64,000 bases of DNA from Bromus sterilis (Eukaryota > Streptophyta > Magnoliopsida > Poales > Poaceae). The stretch spans positions 1,922,001 to 1,986,000 of the forward strand of contig OX465599.1 in the NCBI GenBank assembly GCA_950022295.1, read 5' to 3'. The translations under genes and the position numbers were made by a program. Below are positions 22,546 through 35,129 of this stretch, one piece after another (within the stretch, counting starts at the first letter, position 1; every line of letters begins with the position of its first letter). Below the pieces are notes generated by a model that saw only the letters and a list, made by a program, of their open reading frames with translations, was not told where the DNA came from and searched no databases.

Positions 22546-25500
22546 GATTTTCACAATTGACGAACCCCAGGGTGCATTTACGTGACGGTCATCAGTCCTC
22601 GCACTTTTGGCCGATTCTGGCCTGTTTCATGGGCTATTAATCACCGTTACATGGGCTATTAATCACCGTTTTGGGTCCCCGGAGTGATTTCCACCATTGA
22701 CGAACCCCAGGGTGCATTTACGTGCCGGTCATCAACACTCGCAGTTTTGGCCGATTCTGGCCTGTTTCATGGGCTATTAATCACCGTTACATGGGCTATT
22801 AATCACCGTTTTGGGTCCCCGGAGTGATTTCCACCATTGACGAACCCCAGGGTGCATTTACGTGTCGGTCATCAACACTCGCAGTTTTGGCCGATTCTGG
22901 GTTGTTTCATGGGCTATTAATCACCGTTTTGGGTCCCCAGAGTGATTTTCACAATTGACGAACCCCAGGGTGCATTTACGTGACGGTCATCAGTCCTCGC
23001 ACTTTTGGCCGATTCTGGCCTGTTTCATGGGCTATTAATCACCGTTACATGGGCTATTAATCACCGTTACATGGGCTATTAATCACCGTTTTGGGTCCCC
23101 GGAGTGATTTCCACGATTGACGAACCCCAGGGTGCATTTACGTGCCGGTCATCAACACTCGCAGTTTTGGCCGATTCTGGCCTGTTTCATGGGCTATTAA
23201 TCACCGTTTTGGGTCCCCGGAGTGATTTCCACCATTGACGAACCCCAGGGTGCATTTATGTGCCGGTCATCAACACTCGCAGTTTTGGCCGATTCTGGCC
23301 TGTTTCATGGGCTATTAATCACCGTTACATGGGCTATTAATCACCGTTTTGGGTCCCCGGAGTGATTTTCACAATTGACGAACCCCAGGGTGCATTTACG
23401 TGACGGTCATCAGTCCTCGCACTTTTGGCCGATTCTGGCCTGTTTCATGGGCTATTAATCACCGTTACATGGGCTATTAATCACCGTTTTGGGTCCCCGG
23501 AGTGATTTCCACCATTGACGAACCCCAGGGTGCATTTACGTGCCGGTCATCAACACTCGCAGTTTTGGCCGATTCTGGCCTGTTTCATGGGCTATTAATC
23601 ACAGTTACATGGGCTATTAATCACCGTTTTGGGTCCCCGGAGTGATTTCCACCATTGACGAACCCCAGGGTGCATTTACGTGCCGGTCATCAACACTCGC
23701 AGTTTTGGCCGATTCTGGATTGTTTCATGGGATATTAATCACCGTTTTGGGTCCCCGGAGTGATTTTCACAATTGACGAACCCCAGGGGGCATTTACGTG
23801 ACGGTCATCAGTCCTCGCACTTTTGGCCGATTCTGGCCTGTTTCATGGGCTATTAATCACCGTTACATGGGCTATTAATCACCGTTTTGGGTCCCCGGAG
23901 TGATTTCCACGATTGACGAACCCCAGGGTGCATTTACGTGCCGGTCATCAACACTCGCAGTTTTGGCCGATTCTGGCCTGTTTCATGGGCTATTAATCAC
24001 CGTTTTGGGTCCCCGAAGTGATTTTCACAATTGACGAACCCTAGGGTGCATTTACGTAACGGTCATCAGTCCTCGCACTTTTGGCCGATTCTGGCCTGTT
24101 TCATGGGCTATTAATCACCGTTACATGGGCTATTAATCACCGTTTTGGGTCCCCGGAGTGATTTCCACTATTGACGAACCCCAGGGTGCATTTACGTGCC
24201 GGTCATCAAGACTCGCAGTTTTGGCCGATTCTGGCCTGTTTCATGGGCTATTAATCACCGTTTTGGGTCCCCGGAGCGATTTCCACCATTGACGAACCCT
24301 AGGGTGCATTTATGTGCCGGTCATCAACACTCGTAGTTTTGGCCGATTCTGGCCTGTTTCATGGGCTATTAATCACCGTTTTGGGTCCCCGGAGTGATTT
24401 CCACCATTTACGAACCCCAGGGTGCATTTACGTGCTGGTCATCAACACTCGCAGTTTTGACAGATTCTGGGTTGTTTCATGGGCTATTAATCACCGTTTT
24501 GGGTCCCCGAAGTGATTTTCACAATTGACGAACCCTAGGGTGCATTTACGTAACGGTCATCAGTCCTCGCACTTTTGGCCGATTCTGGCCTGTTTCATGG
24601 GCTATTAATCACCGTTACATGGGCTATTAATCACCGTTTTCGGTCCCCGGAGTGATTTCCACCATTGACGAACCCCAGGGTGCATTTACGTGCCGGTCAT
24701 CAAATTCTGGCCTGTTTCAGGGGCTATTAATCACCGTTACATGGGCTATTAATCACCGTTTTGGGTCCCCAGAGTGATTTCCACCATTGACGAACCCCAG
24801 GGTGCATTTACGTGCCGGTCATCAACACTCGCAGTTTTGGCCGATTCTGGCCTGTTTCATGGGCTATTAATCACCGTTACATGGGCTATTAATCACCGTT
24901 TTGGGTCCCCGGAGTGATTTCCACCATTGACGAACCCCAGGGTGCATTTACGTGTCGGTCATCAACACTCGCAGTTTTGGCCGATTCTGGGTTGTTTCAT
25001 GGGCTATTAATCACCGTTTTGGGTCCCCGGAGTGATTTCCACCATTGACGAACCCTAGGGTGCATTTACGTGCCGGTCATCAACACTCGCAGTTTTTGCC
25101 GATTCTGGCCTGTTTCATGGGCTATTAATCACCGTTTTGGGTCCCCGGAGTGATTTCCACCATTGACGAACCCCAGGGTGCATTTACGTGCCGGTCATCA
25201 ACACTCATAGTTTTGGCCGATTCTGGGCTGTTTCATGGGCTATTAATCACCGTTTTGGGTCCCCGAAATGATTTCCACAATTGACGAACCCCAGGGTGCA
25301 TTTACGTGACGGTCATCAGTCCTCGCACTTTTGGCCGATTCTGTCCTGTTTCATGGGCTATTAATCACCGTTACATGGGCTATTAATCACCGTTTTGGGT
25401 CCCCGGAGTGATTTCCACCATTGACGAACCATAGGGTGCATTTACGTGCCGGTCATCAACACTCGCAGTTTTGGCCGATTCTGGCCTGTTTCATGGGCTA

Positions 25501-26301
25501 TTAATCACCGTTTTGGGTCCCCGGAGTGATTTCCACCATTGACGAACCCCAGGGTGCATTTACGTGCCGGTCATCAACACTCGCAGTTTTGGCCGATTCT
25601 GGATTGTTTCATGGGCTATTAATCACCGTTTTGGGTCCCCGGAGTGATTTTCACAATTGACGAACCCCAGGGTGCATTTACGTGACGGTCATCAGTCCTC
25701 GCACTTTTGGCCGATTCTGGCCTGTTTCATGGGCTATTAATCACCGTTACATGGGCTATTAATCACCGTTTTGGGTCCCCGGAGTGATTTCCACCATTGA
25801 CGAACCCCAGGGTGCATTTACGTGCCGGTCATCAACACTCGCAGTTTTGGCAGATTCTGGGTTGTTTAATGGGCTATTAATCACCATTTTGGGTCCCCGA
25901 AGTGATTTTCACAATTGACGAACCCTAGGGTGCATTTACGTAACGGTCATCAGTCCTCGCACTTTTGGCTGATTCTGGCCTGTTTCATTGGCTATTAATC
26001 ACCGTTACATGGGCTATTAATCACCGTTTTGGGTCCTCGGAGTGATTTCTACGATTGACGAACCCCAGGGTGCATTTACGTGCCGGTCATCAACACTCGC
26101 AGTTTTGGCCGATTCTGGCCTGTTTCATGGGCTATTAATCACAGTTACATGGGCTATTAATCACCGTTTTGGGTCCCCGGAGTGATTTCCACAATTGACG
26201 AACCCCAGGGTGCATTTACGTGACGGTCATCAGTCCTCGCACTTTTGGCCGATTCTGGCCTGTTTCATGGGCTATTAATCACCGTTTTGGGTCCCCGGAG
26301 T
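22546..26301 (+). repeat. 3756-bp 29-mer HOR, copy 1
   Basis: Starts: 22546 A, 22686 B, 22826 C, 22944 A(162), 23106 Bg, 23224 B1, 23364 A, 23504 B, 23644 C1, 23762 A, 23902 Bg, 24020 A1, 24160 B, 24278 B1-like, 24396 J, 24514 A1, 24654 deleted B(122), 24776 B, 24916 C, 25034 L, 25152 G, 25270 H, 25410 M, 25528 C1, 25646 A, 25786 N, 25904 A2, 26044 O, 26184 H(118). This unit introduces L, M, N, A2 and O, which dominate everything to the right, while its first six monomers are the left-hand 818-bp hexamer. Confidence 0.95.
24654..24775 (+). repeat. Monomer with 18-bp internal deletion (122 bp), copy 1
   Basis: A doubled-module B monomer missing monomer positions 51-68, so catcaa at 24698-24703 runs straight into attctgg. 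It also has tttcagggg in place of tttcatggg. The deletion is not a multiple of the 22-bp module and is one of very few out-of-pattern indels in the window. The identical lesion at 28410 shows that the whole surrounding unit was copied after it arose. Confidence 0.95.
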
Positions 26302-28409
26302 GATTTTCACAATTGACGAACCCCAGGGTGCATTTACGTGACGGTCATCAGTCCTCGCACTTTTGGCCGATTCTGGCCTGTTTCATGGGCTATTAATCAC
26401 CGTTACATGGGCTATTAATCACCGTTTTGGGTCCCCGGAGTGATTTCCACCATTGACGAACCCCAGGGTGCATTTACGTGCCGGTCATCAACACTCGCAG
26501 TTTTGGCCGATTCTGGCCTGTTTCATGGGCTATTAATCACCGTTACATGGGCTATTAATCACCGTTTTGGGTCCCCGGAGTGATTTCCACCATTGACGAA
26601 CCCCAGGGTGCATTTACGTGTCGGTCATCAACACTCGCAGTTTTGGCCGATTCTGGGTTGTTTCATGGGCTATTAATCACCGTTTTGGGTCCCCAGAGTG
26701 ATTTTCACAATTGACGAACCCCAGGGTGCATTTACGTGACGGTCATCAGTCCTCGCACTTTTGGCCGATTCTGGCCTGTTTCATGGGCTATTAATCACCG
26801 TTACATGGGCTATTAATCACCGTTACATGGGCTATTAATCACCGTTTTGGGTCCCCGGAGTGATTTCCACGATTGACGAACCCCAGGGTGCATTTACGTG
26901 CCGGTCATCAACACTCGCAGTTTTGGCCGATTCTGGCCTGTTTCATGGGCTATTAATCACCGTTTTGGGTCCCCGGAGTGATTTCCACCATTGACGAACC
27001 CCAGGGTGCATTTATGTGCCGGTCATCAACACTCGCAGTTTTGGCCGATTCTGGCCTGTTTCATGGGCTATTAATCACCGTTACATGGGCTATTAATCAC
27101 CGTTTTGGGTCCCCGGAGTGATTTTCACAATTGACGAACCCCAGGGTGCATTTACGTGACGGTCATCAGTCCTCGCACTTTTGGCCGATTCTGGCCTGTT
27201 TCATGGGCTATTAATCACCGTTACATGGGCTATTAATCACCGTTTTGGGTCCCCGGAGTGATTTCCACCATTGACGAACCCCAGGGTGCATTTACGTGCC
27301 GGTCATCAACACTCGCAGTTTTGGCCGATTCTGGCCTGTTTCATGGGCTATTAATCACAGTTACATGGGCTATTAATCACCGTTTTGGGTCCCCGGAGTG
27401 ATTTCCACCATTGACGAACCCCAGGGTGCATTTACGTGCCGGTCATCAACACTCGCAGTTTTGGCCGATTCTGGATTGTTTCATGGGATATTAATCACCG
27501 TTTTGGGTCCCCGGGGTGATTTTCACAATTGACGAACCCCAGGGGGCATTTACGTGACGGTCATCAGTCCTCGCACTTTTGGCCGATTCTGGCCTGTTTC
27601 ATGGGCTATTAATCACCGTTACATGGGCTATTAATCACCGTTTTGGGTCCCCGGAGTGATTTCCACGATTGACGAACCCCAGGGTGCATTTACGTGCCGG
27701 TCATCAACACTCGCAGTTTTGGCCGATTCTGGCCTGTTTCATGGGCTATTAATCACCGTTTTGGGTCCCCGAAGTGATTTTCACAATTGACGAACCCTAG
27801 GGTGCATTTACGTAACGGTCATCAGTCCTCGCACTTTTGGCCGATTCTGGCCTGTTTCATGGGCTATTAATCACCGTTACATGGGCTATTAATCACCGTT
27901 TTGGGTCCCCGGAGTGATTTCCACTATTGACGAACCCCAGGGTGCATTTACGTGCCGGTCATCAAGACTCGCAGTTTTGGCCGATTCTGGCCTGTTTCAT
28001 GGGCTATTAATCACCGTTTTGGGTCCCCGGAGCGATTTCCACCATTGACGAACCCTAGGGTGCATTTATGTGCCGGTCATCAACACTCGTAGTTTTGGCC
28101 GATTCTGGCCTGTTTCATGGGCTATTAATCACCGTTTTGGGTCCCCGGAGTGATTTCCACCATTTACGAACCCCAGGGTGCATTTACGTGCTGGTCATCA
28201 ACACTCGCAGTTTTGACAGATTCTGGGTTGTTTCATGGGCTATTAATCACCGTTTTGGGTCCCCGAAGTGATTTTCACAATTGACGAACCCTAGGGTGCA
28301 TTTACGTAACGGTCATCAGTCCTCGCACTTTTGGCCGATTCTGGCCTGTTTCATGGGCTATTAATCACCGTTACATGGGCTATTAATCACCGTTTTCGGT
28401 CCCCGGAGT

Positions 28410-28531
28410 GATTTCCACCATTGACGAACCCCAGGGTGCATTTACGTGCCGGTCATCAAATTCTGGCCTGTTTCAGGGGCTATTAATCACCGTTACATGG
28501 GCTATTAATCACCGTTTTGGGTCCCCAGAGT
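28410..28531 (+). repeat. Monomer with 18-bp internal deletion (122 bp), copy 2
   Basis: Same deletion and same tttcagggg change as at 24654, exactly 3756 bp downstream. It marks the second copy of the 29-mer HOR. Confidence 0.95.
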
Positions 28532-29165
28532 GATTTCCACCATTGACGAACCCCAGGGTGCATTTACGTGCCGGTCATCAACACTCGCAGTTTTGGCCGA
28601 TTCTGGCCTGTTTCATGGGCTATTAATCACCGTTACATGGGCTATTAATCACCGTTTTGGGTCCCCGGAGTGATTTCCACCATTGACGAACCCCAGGGTG
28701 CATTTACGTGTCGGTCATCAACACTCGCAGTTTTGGCCGATTCTGGGTTGTTTCATGGGCTATTAATCACCGTTTTGGGTCCCCGGAGTGATTTCCACCA
28801 TTGACGAACCCTAGGGTGCATTTACGTGCCGGTCATCAACACTCGCAGTTTTTGCCGATTCTGGCCTGTTTCATGGGCTATTAATCACCGTTTTGGGTCC
28901 CCGGAGTGATTTCCACCATTGACGAACCCCAGGGTGCATTTACGTGCCGGTCATCAACACTCATAGTTTTGGCCGATTCTGGGCTGTTTCATGGGCTATT
29001 AATCACCGTTTTGGGTCCCCGAAATGATTTCCACAATTGACGAACCCCAGGGTGCATTTACGTGACGGTCATCAGTCCTCGCACTTTTGGCCGATTCTGT
29101 CCTGTTTCATGGGCTATTAATCACCGTTACATGGGCTATTAATCACCGTTTTGGGTCCCCGGAGT

Positions 29166-29283
29166 GATTTCCACCATTGACGAACCATAGGGTGCATTTA
29201 CGTGCCGGTCATCAACACTCGCAGTTTTGGCCGATTCTGGATTGTTTCATGGGCTATTAATCACCGTTTTGGGTCCCCGGAGT
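29166..29283 (+). repeat. Hybrid M/C1 monomer
   Basis: The start has the M mark gaaccatagg and the 3' part has the C1 mark ggattg. In copy 1 of the 3756-bp HOR these marks lie in two successive monomers at 25410 and 25528. The simplest reading is an in-register exchange between neighbours that removed exactly 118 bp. Confidence 0.9.
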
Positions 29284-29939
29284 GATTTTCACAATTGACG
29301 AACCCCAGGGTGCATTTACGTGACGGTCATCAGTCCTCGCACTTTTGGCCGATTCTGGCCTGTTTCATGGGCTATTAATCACCGTTACATGGGCTATTAA
29401 TCACCGTTTTGGGTCCCCGGAGTGATTTCCACCATTGACGAACCCCAGGGTGCATTTACGTGCCGGTCATCAACACTCGCAGTTTTGGCAGATTCTGGGT
29501 TGTTTAATGGGCTATTAATCACCATTTTGGGTCCCCGAAGTGATTTTCACAATTGACGAACCCTAGGGTGCATTTACGTAACGGTCATCAGTCCTCGCAC
29601 TTTTGGCTGATTCTGGCCTGTTTCATTGGCTATTAATCACCGTTACATGGGCTATTAATCACCGTTTTGGGTCCTCGGAGTGATTTCTACGATTGACGAA
29701 CCCCAGGGTGCATTTACGTGCCGGTCATCAACACTCGCAGTTTTGGCCGATTCTGGCCTGTTTCATGGGCTATTAATCACAGTTACATGGGCTATTAATC
29801 ACCGTTTTGGGTCCCCGGAGTGATTTCCACAATTGACGAACCCCAGGGTGCATTTACGTGACGGTCATCAGTCCTCGCACTTTTGGCCGATTCTGGCCTG
29901 TTTCATGGGCTATTAATCACCGTTTTGGGTCCCCGGAGT

Positions 29940-31207
29940 GATTTTCACAATTGACGAACCCCAGGGTGCATTTACGTGACGGTCATCAGTCCTCGCACTT
30001 TTGGCCGATTCTGGCCTGTTTCATGGGCTATTAATCACCGTTACATGGGCTATTAATCACCGTTTTGGGTCCCCGGAGTGATTTCCACCATTGACGAACC
30101 CCAGGGTGCATTTACGTGCCGGTCATCAACACTCGCAGTTTTGGCAGATTCTGGGTTGTTTAATGGGCTATTAATCACCGTTTTGGGTCCCCGAAGTGAT
30201 TTTCACAATTGACGAACCCTAGGGTGCATTTACGTAACGGTCATCAGTCCTCGCACTTTTGGCTGATTCTGGCCTGTTTCATTGGCTATTAATCACCGTT
30301 ACATGGGCTATTAATCACCGTTTTGGGTCCTCGGAGTGATTTCTACGATTGACGAACCCCAGGGTGCATTTACGTGCCGGTCATCAACACTCGCAGTTTT
30401 GGCCGATTCTGGCCTGTTTCATGGGCTATTAATCACCGTTACATGGGCTATTAATCACCGTTTTGGGTCCCCGGAGTGATTTCCACCATTGACGAACCCC
30501 AGGGTGCATTTACGTGTCGGTCATCAACACTCGCAGTTTTGGCCGATTCTGGGTTGTTTCATGGGCTATTAATCACCGTTTTGGGTCCCCGGAGTGATTT
30601 CCACCATTGACGAACCCTAGGGTGCATTTACGTGCCGGTCATCAACACTCGCAGTTTTTGCCGATTCTGGCCTGTTTCATGGGCTATTAATCACCGTTTT
30701 GGGTCCCCGGAGTGATTTCCACCATTGACGAACCCCAGGGTGTATTTACGTGCCGGTCATCAACACTCATAGTTTTGGCCGATTCTGGGCTGTTTCATGG
30801 GCTATTAATCACCGTTTTGGGTCCCCGAAATGATTTCCACAATTGACGAACCCCAGGGTGCATTTACGTGACGGTCATCAGTCCTCGCACTTTTGGCCGA
30901 TTCTGGCCTGTTTCATGGGCTATTAATCACCGTTACATGGGCTATTAATCACCGTTTTGGGTCCCCGGAGTGATTTCCACCATTGACGAACCATAGGGTG
31001 CATTTACGTGCCGGTCATCAACACTCGCAGTTTTGGCCGATTCTGGCCTGTTTCATGGGCTATTAATCACCGTTTTGGGTCCCCGGAGTGATTTCCACCA
31101 TTGACGAACCCCAGGGTGCATTTACGTGCCGGTCATCAACACTCGCAGTTTTGGCCGATTCTGGATTGTTTCATGGGCTATTAATCACCGTTTTGGGTCC
31201 CCGGAGT
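29940..31207 (+). repeat. 1268-bp decamer HOR, copy 1
   Basis: Starts: 29940 A, 30080 N, 30198 A2, 30338 O, 30478 C, 30596 L, 30714 G (with gtgtattt), 30832 H, 30972 M, 31090 C1. This ten-class order is the core theme of the right half of the window. Confidence 0.95.
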
Positions 31208-31959
31208 GATTTTCACAATTGACGAACCCCAGGGTGCATTTACGTGACGGTCATCAGTCCTCGCACTTTTGGCCGATTCTGGCCTGTTTCATGGGCTATT
31301 AATCACCGTTACATGGGCTATTAATCACCGTTTTGGGTCCCCAGAGTGATTTCCACCATTGACGAACCCCAGGGTGCATTTACGTGCCGGTCATCAACAC
31401 TCGCAGTTTTGGCAGATTCTGGGTTGTTTAATGGGCTATTAATCACCGTTTTGGGTCCCCGAAGTGATTTTCACAATTGACGAACCCTAGGGTGCATTTA
31501 CGTAACGGTCATCAGTCCTCGCACTTTTGGCTGATTCTGGCCTGTTTCATTGGCTATTAATCACCGTTACATGGGCTATTAATCACCGTTTTGGGTCCTC
31601 GGAGTGATTTCTACGATTGACGAACCCCAGGGTGCATTTACGTGCCGGTCATCAACACTCGCAGTTTTGGCCGATTCTGGCCTGTTTCATGGGCTATTAA
31701 TCACCGTTTTGGGTCCCCGGAGTGATTTCCACCATTGACGAACCCCAGGGTGTATTTACGTGCCGGTCATCAACACTCATAGTTTTGGCCGATTCTGGGC
31801 TGTTTCATGGGCTATTAATCACCGTTTTGGGTCCCCGAAATGATTTCCACAATTGACGAACCCCAGGGTGCATTTACGTGACGGTCATCAGTCCTCGCAC
31901 TTTTGGCCGATTCTGGCCTGTTTCATGGGCTATTAATCACCGTTTTGGGTCCCCGGAGT
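31208..31959 (+). repeat. Cut-down decamer (752 bp, 6 monomers)
   Basis: Starts: 31208 A, 31348 N, 31466 A2, 31606 O(118), 31724 G (gtgtattt), 31842 H(118). Compared with the decamer, C-L and M-C1 are missing. O and H have only one 22-bp module, as if each were a hybrid whose 3' end came from a 118-bp neighbour. Total loss is 516 bp. Confidence 0.93.
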
Positions 31960-33227
31960 GATTTTCACAATTGACGAACCCCAGGGTGCATTTACGTGAC
32001 GGTCATCAGTCCTCGCACTTTTGGCCGATTCTGGCCTGTTTCATGGGCTATTAATCACCGTTACATGGGCTATTAATCACCGTTTTGGGTCCCCGGAGTG
32101 ATTTCCACCATTGACGAACCCCAGGGTGCATTTACGTGCCGGTCATCAACACTCGCAGTTTTGGCAGATTCTGGGTTGTTTAATGGGCTATTAATCACCG
32201 TTTTGGGTCCCCGAAGTGATTTTCACAATTGACGAACCCTAGGGTGCATTTACGTAACGGTCATCAGTCCTCGCACTTTTGGCTGATTCTGGCCTGTTTC
32301 ATTGGCTATTAATCACCGTTACATGGGCTATTAATCACCGTTTTGGGTCCTCGGAGTGATTTCTACGATTGACGAACCCCAGGGTGCATTTACGTGCCGG
32401 TCATCAACACTCGCAGTTTTGGCCGATTCTGGCCTGTTTCATGGGCTATTAATCACCGTTACATGGGCTATTAATCACCGTTTTGGGTCCCCGGAGTGAT
32501 TTCCACCATTGACGAACCCCAGGGTGCATTTACGTGTCGGTCATCAACACTCGCAGTTTTGGCCGATTCTGGGTTGTTTCATGGGCTATTAATCACCGTT
32601 TTGGGTCCCCGGAGTGATTTCCACCATTGACGAACCCTAGGGTGCATTTACGTGCCGGTCATCAACACTCGCAGTTTTTGCCGATTCTGGCCTGTTTCAT
32701 GGGCTATTAATCACCGTTTTGGGTCCCCGGAGTGATTTCCACCATTGACGAACCCCAGGGTGTATTTACGTGCCGGTCATCAACACTCATAGTTTTGGCC
32801 GATTCTGGGCTGTTTCATGGGCTATTAATCACCGTTTTGGGTCCCCGAAATGATTTCCACAATTGACGAACCCCAGGGTGCATTTACGTGACGGTCATCA
32901 GTCCTCGCACTTTTGGCCGATTCTGGCCTGTTTCATGGGCTATTAATCACCGTTACATGGGCTATTAATCACCGTTTTGGGTCCCCGGAGTGATTTCCAC
33001 CATTGACGAACCATAGGGTGCATTTACGTGCCGGTCATCAACACTCGCAGTTTTGGCCGATTCTGGCCTGTTTCATGGGCTATTAATCACCGTTTTGGGT
33101 CCCCGGAGTGATTTCCACCATTGACGAACCCCAGGGTGCATTTACGTGCCGGTCATCAACACTCGCAGTTTTGGCCGATTCTGGATTGTTTCATGGGCTA
33201 TTAATCACCGTTTTGGGTCCCCGGAGT
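31960..33227 (+). repeat. 1268-bp decamer HOR, copy 2
   Basis: Starts: 31960 A, 32100 N, 32218 A2, 32358 O, 32498 C, 32616 L, 32734 G (gtgtattt), 32852 H, 32992 M, 33110 C1. It shares the gtgtattt mark in G with copy 1 and with the cut-down unit between them. Confidence 0.95.
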
Positions 33228-33861
33228 GATTTTCACAATTGACGAACCCCAGGGTGCATTTACGTGACGGTCATCAGTCCTCGCACTTTTGGCCGATTCT
33301 GGCCTGTTTCATGGGCTATTAATCACCGTTACATGGGCTATTAATCACCGTTTTGGGTCCCCGGAGTGATTTCCACCATTGACGAACCCCAGGGTGCATT
33401 TACGTGCCGGTCATCAACACTCGCAGTTTTGGCAGATTCTGGGTTGTTTAATGGGCTATTAATCACCGTTTTGGGTCCCCGAAGTGATTTTCACAATTGA
33501 CGAACCCTAGGGTGCATTTACGTAACGGTCATCAGTCCTCGCACTTTTGGCTGATTCTGGCCTGTTTCATTGGCTATTAATCACCGTTACATGGGCTATT
33601 AATCACCGTTTTGGGTCCTCGGAGTGATTTCTACGATTGACGAACCCCAGGGTGCATTTACGTGCCGGTCATCAACACTCGCAGTTTTGGCCGATTCTGG
33701 CCTGTTTCATGGGCTATTAATCACCGTTTTGGGTCCCCGGAGTGATTTCCACCATTGACGAACCCCAGGGTGCATTTACGTGCCGGTCATCAACACTCGC
33801 AGTTTTGGCCGATTCTGGATTGTTTCATGGGCTATTAATCACCGTTTTGGGTCCCCGGAGT
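33228..33861 (+). repeat. Cut-down decamer (634 bp, 5 monomers)
   Basis: Starts: 33228 A, 33368 N, 33486 A2, 33626 O(118), 33744 C1. The C-L-G-H-M stretch is missing and O has a single 22-bp module, as in a hybrid of an O start with an M end. The unit is exactly half the decamer length, probably by coincidence of monomer sizes. Confidence 0.93.
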
Positions 33862-35129
33862 GATTTTCACAATTGACGAACCCCAGGGTGCATTTACGTG
33901 ACGGTCATCAGTCCTCGCACTTTTGGCCGATTCTGGCCTGTTTCATGGGCTATTAATCACCGTTACATGGGCTATTAATCACCGTTTTGGGTCCCCGGAG
34001 TGATTTCCACCATTGACGAACCCCAGGGTGCATTTACGTGCCGGTCATCAACACTCGCAGTTTTGGCAGATTCTGGGTTGTTTAATGGGCTATTAATCAC
34101 CGTTTTGGGTCCCCGAAGTGATTTTCACAATTGACGAACCCTAGGGTGCATTTACGTAACGGTCATCAGTCCTCGCACTTTTGGCTGATTCTGGCCTGTT
34201 TCATTGGCTATTAATCACCGTTACATGGGCTATTAATCACCGTTTTGGGTCCTCGGAGTGATTTCTACGATTGACGAACCCCAGGGTGCATTTACGTGCC
34301 GGTCATCAACACTCGCAGTTTTGGCCGATTCTGGCCTGTTTCATGGGCTATTAATCACCGTTACATGGGCTATTAATCACCGTTTTGGGTCCCCGGAGTG
34401 ATTTACACCATTGACGAACCCCAGGGTGCATTTACGTGTCGGTCATCAACACTCGCAGTTTTGGCCGATTCTGGGTTGTTTCATGGGCTATTAATCACCG
34501 TTTTGGGTCCCCGGAGTGATTTCCACGATTGACGAACCCTAGGGTGCATTTACGTGCCGGTCATGAACACTCGCAGTTTTTGCCGATTCTGGCCTGTTTC
34601 ATGGGCTATTAATCACCGTTTTGGGTCCCCGGAATGATTTCCACCATTGACGAACCCCAGGGTGCATTTACGTGCCGGTCATCAACACTCATAGTTTTGG
34701 CCGATTCTGGGCTGTTTCATGGGCTATTAATCACCGTTTTGGGTCCCCGAAATGATTTCCACAATTGACGAACCCCAGGGTGCATTTACGTGACGGTCAT
34801 CAGTCCTCGCACTTTTGGCCGATTCTGGCCTGTTTCATGGGCTATTAATCACCGTTACATGGGCTATTAATCACCGTTTTGGGTCCCCGGAGTGATTTCC
34901 ACCATTGACGAACCATAGGGTGCATTTACGTGCCGGTCATCAACACTCGCAGTTTTGGCCGATTCTGGCCTGTTTCATGGGCTATTAATCACCGTTTTGG
35001 GTCCCCGGAGTGATTTCCACCATTGACGAACCCCAGGGTGCATTTACGTGTCGGTCATCAACACTCGCAGTTTTGGCCGATTCTGGATTGTTTCATGGGC
35101 TATTAATCACCGTTTTGGGTCCCCGGAGT
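33862..35129 (+). repeat. 1268-bp decamer HOR, copy 3
   Basis: Starts: 33862 A, 34002 N, 34120 A2, 34260 O, 34400 C (gatttacacc), 34518 Lg, 34636 G, 34754 H, 34894 M, 35012 C1 (with gtgtcgg). This is the first appearance of the Lg form (cacgattg and catgaacac), which later becomes the standard L in the 3095-bp and 2278-bp HORs. Confidence 0.95.

Larger units (their letters stand above)
26302..29939 (+). repeat. 3756-bp HOR, copy 2, one monomer deleted (3638 bp)
   Basis: Repeats 22546-26301 at offset 3756, including the 18-bp deletion, catcaagactcg, catttacg, the gtgcat-to-gggcat change in A (23762 and 27518) and tctgtcctg. It is 118 bp shorter because the M and C1 monomers are fused into one at 29166. 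After that point starts are 29284 A, 29424 N, 29542 A2, 29682 O, 29822 H(118). Few other differences are visible, for example ggggtg before 27518, so the duplication looks recent. Confidence 0.95.

Noticed and set aside
24312..24515. 67-codon open reading frame, repeated at 28068-28271
   Set aside because: It lies wholly inside satellite monomers. It exists only because the usual TGA of cattgacg is changed to TTA at about 24408-24410 and the frame then runs on to the next TGA. The second copy is due to the 3756-bp duplication. There is no recognisable domain, and I see no sign of selection.
33228..33861. 634-bp unit as a true half-period of the 1268-bp decamer
   Set aside because: The length is exactly half, but the monomers (A, N, A2, O, C1) are not one half of a duplicated pentamer; the decamer's two halves have different classes.
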